Positions 60,054-64,000 of a DNA stretch of 64,000 nucleotides are shown here, piece after piece. Below the pieces are notes generated by a model, which searched no databases, was not told the DNA's origin, and worked only from the letters and a program-made list of their open reading frames with translations. The stretch is from JBDSWU01 sp038230395 (GTDB lineage: Bacteria; Patescibacteriota; Saccharimonadia; Saccharimonadales; UBA4665), in the NCBI GenBank assembly GCA_038230395.1, contig JBBRNI010000004.1, forward strand, positions 11,241-75,240, given 5' to 3'. The first letter of the stretch is position 1. Every line of letters begins with the position of its first letter. Both the position numbers and the translations under genes were made by a program.

Positions 60054-60821
60054 CTATTGGTGCATAAATTGATAAACGTTATCTATGATATCGGCGAACT
60101 TCGTATAAATCAGGCTAGCTCCACCAACTAAGAAACCATCTAAACCTTCAACCGCTAGCAGCCCTTTGACGTATTGCGGCTCGACACTAGCACCATAAAT
60201 AACTCGCTGATTGGAGGATATTTCCTCACCGTATAACTCGTGCACGACGTGCCGGATCCATTTGATTACCTTGGCGACTTCATCTGGCTTTTCGGCCGTT
60301 CCGCTACCAATTGCCCATACTGGCTCATAGGCGATGACGACGTTGGCGATTTCTTCAGCCGTTAGATTAGCCAAAGCGGTGGTAACTTGGTCATGGACGA
60401 CGCGTCGAGTTTCGCCGGCTAAATGCTCTTCTTTTGTCTCACCAACACATAAAATAGGCACAATATCATTCCGAACAGCAGCAGCAACCTTATCACGGAC
60501 AGATTCTAAGGTTTCGGCAAAGCATTTTCGGCGTTCAGAATGCCCAATAATAGCGTAGCTAACCAGACCGCGTAATTGTGTAAAGCTGACTTCTCCAGTA
60601 AAAGCTCCCTCGTCTGTGGCATAACCGTTCTGAGCGGCAAGCTTGAATTTACGGTGATCAATTTCTAAGCTAAGCGGCTGCAAAGCGATAAAACCTGGCG
60701 CCAGTACGACTTCGATATTACGGTGTGTTTTGATAAAAGCGTTAAGACGATGGACCAGCAAACTAGACTCATGTACCGTGAGATGCATTTTCCAATTGCC
60801 GACAATTAATATTTTTTTCAT
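60054..60821 (-). CDS. tpiA: triosephosphate isomerase
   Basis: 255 aa, full-length TIM barrel that interconverts dihydroxyacetone phosphate and glyceraldehyde 3-phosphate. Catalytic residues: Lys in VGNWKMH, His in YAIIGHSERRKCF and Glu in VIAYEPVWAIGSGT. The phosphate loops are in IYGASVEPQYV and DGFLVGGASL. It follows pgk by 21 bp and has its own TATAAT 13 nt before the ATG, overlapping the pgk end. Confidence 0.97.
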   Translation of the reverse strand: MKKILIVGNWKMHLTVHESSLLVHRLNAFIKTHRNIEVVLAPGFIALQPLSLEIDHRKFKLAAQNGYATDEGAFTGEVSFTQLRGLVSYAIIGHSERRKCFAETLESVRDKVAAAVRNDIVPILCVGETKEEHLAGETRRVVHDQVTTALANLTAEEIANVVIAYEPVWAIGSGTAEKPDEVAKVIKWIRHVVHELYGEEISSNQRVIYGASVEPQYVKGLLAVEGLDGFLVGGASLIYTKFADIIDNVYQFMHQ

Positions 60822-60842
60822 AATAGTTACGCTTATTATATC

Positions 60843-62126
60843 TTATTTACTTAGTAATGCCTCGACGCCAGGCAGCTTGTGACCACCCATCAGTTCTAAA
60901 CTAGCACCACCACCGGTAGAAACATGCCCAAAACTCTTAACTAGTTTACGTGATTCGATATAGCCAACCGTGTCACCGCCACCAACAACGGTAAAGGGTT
61001 TGTGCCCAAACTCACCTAGCAAGGCCTCAATAATAGTTTCCGTTCCGTGTGAATATGGTCCAATCGGGCCTTGCAAACCGGCTGTCTCTGTTACACCAAG
61101 CGTACCATTCCAAACTACGGTGTTGGCTAGCTGAATCCCGCCAGCAATAAACGACGCTGAAAAAGGCCCAACATCTAGGATCTTCTCGTTGGCATGTACT
61201 TGTGACTGCCCGCGGGCTGGACGTTTAGGATAGGCTTGAATATCAGCAAAGGTATGCGCGCTCCAGTCAACAATCCGGGTTGGTGCAGCCGCGTCAATCT
61301 TTTCGGAGACAACACCGTCATGCGGGATAAAAAACACAAACGGCCTCTTGCGGGCTTGCAAGCCAGCTTTGCGCATCACATCACGGGCAACCGGCAAATC
61401 AGCTTTGTCATATAAGCTGGCGCCAACCGATACGCCTTGGGCAGCAGCAAAAGTGTTGGCCATAGCGCCACCAACCGCTACAAAATCAGCAATTTCGATA
61501 AAGCGATTCAAAATCTCCAGCTTGTCAGCAATCTTGGCGCCGCCGATGATAGCCATGAGCGGACGCGCTGGTGCTTCCATAACGTTGGTAATGGTATCAA
61601 CTTCCTTCTCTAGGAGTAGCCCGGCAGCTGCTGGCATATATTTCGGCAGCTCGGAGACAGTGACTGAACCATGATGAACTACTCCGAAGGCATCCTGTAC
61701 AAAAACATCGGCTAGGGCCGCCATTTGCTTGGCGAAACCTTCATCATTGGCTTCCTCTTCTGGATGAAAGCGCACATTTTCGAGCAGCAAAATTTGACCG
61801 GACTTCAATCCCTTAACTGCGTCCTCCACCTTCGTTCCAATACAATCTGTAACAAACTCCACCGGCCGATCCGTCAATTGTTGTAATCGCTTAGCCACCG
61901 GGAACAAGCTCATTGACAGATCAACCTTGCCATTGGGCCGGCCCAGGTGCGAGCAAATAATAAGTTTCACATTTTGATCAAGCAAATACTGGATGGTTGG
62001 TAATGACTGCTTGATACGGTAATCGTCAGTTATGACGCCGTTTTTGAGTGGTACATTATAGTCGGCGCGCAGCAGCACTGTCTTACCAGCTACGTCAATG
62101 TCGCGAATTGTTTGTTTAGTAAACAT
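60843..62126 (-). CDS. pgk: phosphoglycerate kinase
   Basis: 427 aa from ATG 62126; upstream in-frame codons would add 12 residues unlike the family. Enzyme that makes ATP from 1,3-bisphosphoglycerate. Motifs: TVLLRADYNVPLKNGVITDD, KLIICSHLGRPNGKVDLSMS, LLLENVRFHPEEE, MAIIGGAKIADKLEILN, VWNGTLGVTE and VVGGGDTVGYIES. The ADYNVP motif has Tyr where Phe is usual. No Shine-Dalgarno is evident. With tpiA it gives a working lower-glycolysis pair. Confidence 0.96.
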   Translation of the reverse strand: MFTKQTIRDIDVAGKTVLLRADYNVPLKNGVITDDYRIKQSLPTIQYLLDQNVKLIICSHLGRPNGKVDLSMSLFPVAKRLQQLTDRPVEFVTDCIGTKVEDAVKGLKSGQILLLENVRFHPEEEANDEGFAKQMAALADVFVQDAFGVVHHGSVTVSELPKYMPAAAGLLLEKEVDTITNVMEAPARPLMAIIGGAKIADKLEILNRFIEIADFVAVGGAMANTFAAAQGVSVGASLYDKADLPVARDVMRKAGLQARKRPFVFFIPHDGVVSEKIDAAAPTRIVDWSAHTFADIQAYPKRPARGQSQVHANEKILDVGPFSASFIAGGIQLANTVVWNGTLGVTETAGLQGPIGPYSHGTETIIEALLGEFGHKPFTVVGGGDTVGYIESRKLVKSFGHVSTGGGASLELMGGHKLPGVEALLSK

Positions 62127-62224
62127 ACTTATTGTTATGATATCCCACTCTTGTATAAGCATAAGTATACGATAGATGGCTGGTTTTGCCAGTCTTATTT
62201 TATGGGACGACAGACTACAAGTTA

Positions 62225-62593
62225 CTAACTGAGTCTGCGCAATTGGTAACGACGGTAGACTAGGCTACCAGCTACAGTGCTCACAACAAAAATAGCAGCC
62301 GTGGCTCCAGGTCCAGTGTTGGTTAACTGAGCTGGTGGATTGGCGGCTGCAATTGCAGTCTTGACAGATTCACCAGATGTCTTGGTAGTCGGAGACGACG
62401 GAGCGGGTTGAGCTTGTGACGGCGAATTGGATGGTTTAGTCGGATTTTTAGTGTAGTGTTGCGTACTAGGAGCTTTAGCAATTGGCTTTTTGGTTGGGTT
62501 ACTGCCGGTAAAGGCAACGATGATTGCCGCACCAAGGGCCACTACCACCACAAAATATATGACATACAGGATTAGTTGACGGGCAGTTGACAT
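62225..62593 (-). CDS. small membrane protein with LPxTG-like C-terminal tail
   Basis: 122 aa. An N-terminal hydrophobic helix (ILYVIYFVVVVALGAAIIVA) is followed by a Pro/Ser/Thr/Lys-rich extracellular stretch of ~55 residues. The C-terminus reads LTNTGPG, a hydrophobic segment (ATAAIFVVSTVAGSLVY) and a positively charged end (RRYQLRRLS). This has the three-part form of a sortase signal, with LTNTG in place of LPxTG. With helices at both ends it could stay as a loop in the membrane if not cleaved. A good Shine-Dalgarno (GAGGTG) precedes the ATG. No sortase gene is in the window. Confidence 0.72.
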   Translation of the reverse strand: MSTARQLILYVIYFVVVVALGAAIIVAFTGSNPTKKPIAKAPSTQHYTKNPTKPSNSPSQAQPAPSSPTTKTSGESVKTAIAAANPPAQLTNTGPGATAAIFVVSTVAGSLVYRRYQLRRLS

Positions 62594-62687
62594 TGTTGCA
62601 CCTCGGTTACGATATGAGCAATCATAACCTAATTAGTAACTTTTTGCAATGATATTACCCTAATGAGTGTTTGTTACAATGACAGCA

Positions 62688-63467
62688 ATGCGTCACTTAC
62701 TAGTTGCCAATCTGATCGTCAATGCTGCCATACTACTGTTGTACATGACGAGCTGGTTTGTGGTTGCACGACTCAGGAACCGGCTTGATACTGTTGACAA
62801 TGCTTGGGCTGGTGGTTACTTGCTACTGGCTATCGCTACACAAATTCAATATCCTAACGCCATAACCCGCCTGATATTGCCTTTAGTGTTTATTTGGGCT
62901 ATCAGACTCACTAGTCATATCGCTCGGCGGAATACTCAGCGCCTTGATGATCCACGCTATGTTGAGATGGCTCAAAAATGGAAAGGTAATTTGTGGACTC
63001 AGGCGTTTTTTTCGATATTCTTGTTGCAGGGTGTGCTGATCTGGACTTATGGATTACCGATTAGTTTGGGCGGCCGAGGGCCGTTAGTTACCCACAGCGT
63101 CTGGCTGACTGTCGGCGCGATCGTCTGGGTTGTTGGCATCATCATCGAGAGCATTAGCGACCATCAACTCAAGCAGTATCTTGCGAGCAAACCAGCTAAG
63201 ACTAAGGTCCTCAATAGCGGCCTATGGAGTTATTCACGTCACCCGAATTACTTCGGTGAAATCGTACTATGGTACGGCATCGCGCTTGTCTGCTGCGCCT
63301 CATCATACGGCTGGATTGGACTGATCGGCCCAACTGTTTTGTATATCACCATTCGGTATGTTTCAGGCGTGCCGCCGATCGAAAACAAACGTATAAATAA
63401 TCCGGCCTACCAAGCGTACAAAAAACGCACTAGCGTGCTATTTTTGTTACCGCCCCGCGGCAAATAA
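62688..63467 (+). CDS. DUF1295 / steroid 5-alpha-reductase-like membrane protein
   Basis: About 259 aa from ATG 62688 (a GTG seven codons earlier is also in frame). Six or so membrane helices. The C-terminal family motif is LWSYSRHPNYFGEIVLWYGI, followed by GPTVLYITIRYVSGVPPIEN and PAYQAYKKRTSVLFLLPP. The family includes isoprenylcysteine methyltransferase- and reductase-like enzymes; the substrate here is unknown. TACAAT (62675-62680) ends 7 nt before the ATG without a Shine-Dalgarno, so a leaderless start is likely. It is divergent from the LPxTG-like gene. Confidence 0.85.
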   Translation: MRHLLVANLIVNAAILLLYMTSWFVVARLRNRLDTVDNAWAGGYLLLAIATQIQYPNAITRLILPLVFIWAIRLTSHIARRNTQRLDDPRYVEMAQKWKGNLWTQAFFSIFLLQGVLIWTYGLPISLGGRGPLVTHSVWLTVGAIVWVVGIIIESISDHQLKQYLASKPAKTKVLNSGLWSYSRHPNYFGEIVLWYGIALVCCASSYGWIGLIGPTVLYITIRYVSGVPPIENKRINNPAYQAYKKRTSVLFLLPPRGK

Positions 63468-63499
63468 TTGGCGACACAGATATTAAGCTCGCTTAGTCA

Positions 63500-63886
63500 T
63501 TATTTTTGCACGGTTAACGTTGTTGGCTGCACGGCAGACGGGGGCAGCTGGACATCAATTTTGGAGTAGCTTTTAGTAGCAGTAAAACAAACGGTATCAG
63601 TTGTTTTTTGGCTCAAAGTCAGCCGCTTTACTGTTTTATCAAGCACAAGCACTGAGCTGACTGTGGCTATAGCGGTCGCGAGGCTCAAGCAATAGTGCAA
63701 ACCTTGCCTCAAACCGAGCTTATAGATACCAGGCTGCTTCGTAACAAATTCACTTAAATGGTATGTCCCCGCTTCATAGGTTTTGACGGGTTTACTATCG
63801 GCGTAACTACCCAGTAGCGTATAGCTACCGAGTACGGCGAATAAAGCAGCCGAAACATAGGCGCCATCGACTCGAATTCTGTTGAT
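63500..63886 (-). CDS. putative secreted protein without a canonical start codon
   Basis: The frame is open from a TAA near 63930 down to the stop at 63500, but the first ATG/GTG/TTG is the TTG at 63712, in the middle of what looks like coding sequence. Upstream of it the translation contains a signal-like helix (VDGAYVSAALFAVLGSYTLL) and then GSYADSKPVKTYEAGTYHLS. AAAGG lies 7 nt before an in-frame ATC at 63886. Either an ATC/ATT start is used, the gene is frameshifted, or the true gene is the 70-aa form. It is preceded by the end of a membrane-protein gene. Confidence 0.4.
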   Translation of the reverse strand: MNRIRVDGAYVSAALFAVLGSYTLLGSYADSKPVKTYEAGTYHLSEFVTKQPGIYKLGLRQGLHYCLSLATAIATVSSVLVLDKTVKRLTLSQKTTDTVCFTATKSYSKIDVQLPPSAVQPTTLTVQK

Positions 63887-63896
63887 TTTAAAACCT

Positions 63897-64000
63897 TTAG
63901 CTCCTGTTCGGTGTGTATGAGATCGGCGGCTTTAGCTTGTTGGATATGGCATACAGCAGCGGAACGACGCCAAAAGCGGTGTACATAAGCCAGGCACTTA
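63897..64000 (-). CDS. membrane protein, C-terminal end (partial)
   Basis: The last 33 codons of a gene that enters from the right edge: AWLMYTAFGVVPLLYAISNK followed by LKPPISYTPNRS and a TAA at 63897-63899. A hydrophobic helix and a short polar tail indicate an integral membrane protein. Too little is visible to name it. Its end overlaps the beginning of the open frame of the next gene. Confidence 0.5.
   Translation of the reverse strand, partial: SAWLMYTAFGVVPLLYAISNKLKPPISYTPNRS

Noticed and set aside
1..64000. Recoding of UGA as in Gracilibacteria/Absconditabacteria
   Set aside because: Several conserved genes end properly at UGA and none has internal UGA.
1..64000. CRISPR arrays, insertion sequences, prophage or integrative element
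   Set aside because: No regularly spaced repeats, transposase, integrase or att-like duplications were seen.

Overview
The window reads as one contig piece of a small bacterial genome of the Candidate Phyla Radiation (Patescibacteria), most likely a Saccharibacterium (TM7). I infer this from several things: many single-membrane-span secreted proteins with long Pro/Ala/Thr-rich linkers, an alanyl-tRNA synthetase that ends after its editing domain, compact F1 ATP synthase subunits, a Gram-positive style set of peptidoglycan-active proteins, and a metG-tatD / rpfB-like-rsmA neighbourhood like that of Gram-positive bacteria. UGA acts as an ordinary stop (rsmA and the trehalase end in it), so this is not one of the UGA=Gly lineages. 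I saw no insertion sequence, prophage, CRISPR array, tRNA or rRNA. The phylum assignment is inference; no database was searched.

Layout. 1-8.6 kb (minus): the start of uvrC, a small unknown gene, a large bifunctional wall hydrolase (GH73 glucosaminidase plus VanY peptidase), two single-span proteins, trhO, and a tail-anchored coiled protein. 8.7-14 kb: a two-gene ABC exporter behind a putative 15-codon leader peptide, then rplY and a DedA protein. 14-20 kb: uvrA, a tiny membrane protein, exonuclease I and obgE. 20-28.6 kb: a LysM-CHAP hydrolase, mltG, ruvX, a large membrane protein, an FtsA-like ATPase, a PKD surface protein and one unknown gene. 28.6-32.4 kb: alaS, a band-7-like protein and mnmA. 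32.5-39.2 kb: a block of secreted or membrane-anchored surface proteins. 39.2-46.8 kb: ATP synthase genes (b, delta, alpha, gamma, beta, epsilon; no a or c), a membrane protein with a c-ring-like helical hairpin, and a cysteine desulfurase. 46.8-58.7 kb: two small unknowns, tatD, metG, a GH37 trehalase, a small zinc protein, an RRM protein, an aminotransferase, tmRNA (ssrA), a MarR regulator, rsmA, an Rpf-like hydrolase and a PcrA/UvrD helicase. 58.7-64 kb: a 0.5-kb gene-free stretch, a disordered membrane protein, tpiA, pgk, a protein with an LPxTG-like tail, a DUF1295 membrane enzyme and two genes at the edge.

How the genes work together. Four independent peptidoglycan-cutting proteins (GH73-VanY, LysM-CHAP, MltG, Rpf-like) and a block of surface proteins suit a tiny cell that lives attached to another bacterium. 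MnmA, TrhO and the cysteine desulfurase all act on, or supply sulfur for, wobble uridine-34. UvrA, UvrC, PcrA, RuvX and exonuclease I form a repair set. The ATP synthase genes overlap head to tail as a single operon.

Three patterns go beyond ordinary annotation. First, three copies of a 106-123 bp palindromic repeat sit exactly at the stop codons of unrelated genes, with sequence changes that preserve base pairing. Second, about eight genes have a -10 box ending 6-7 nt before the ATG and no Shine-Dalgarno sequence, which predicts leaderless mRNAs. Third, three paralogous secreted proteins are clustered with a protein that resembles the DUF916 partners of WxL systems, a possible undescribed surface-adhesion locus.
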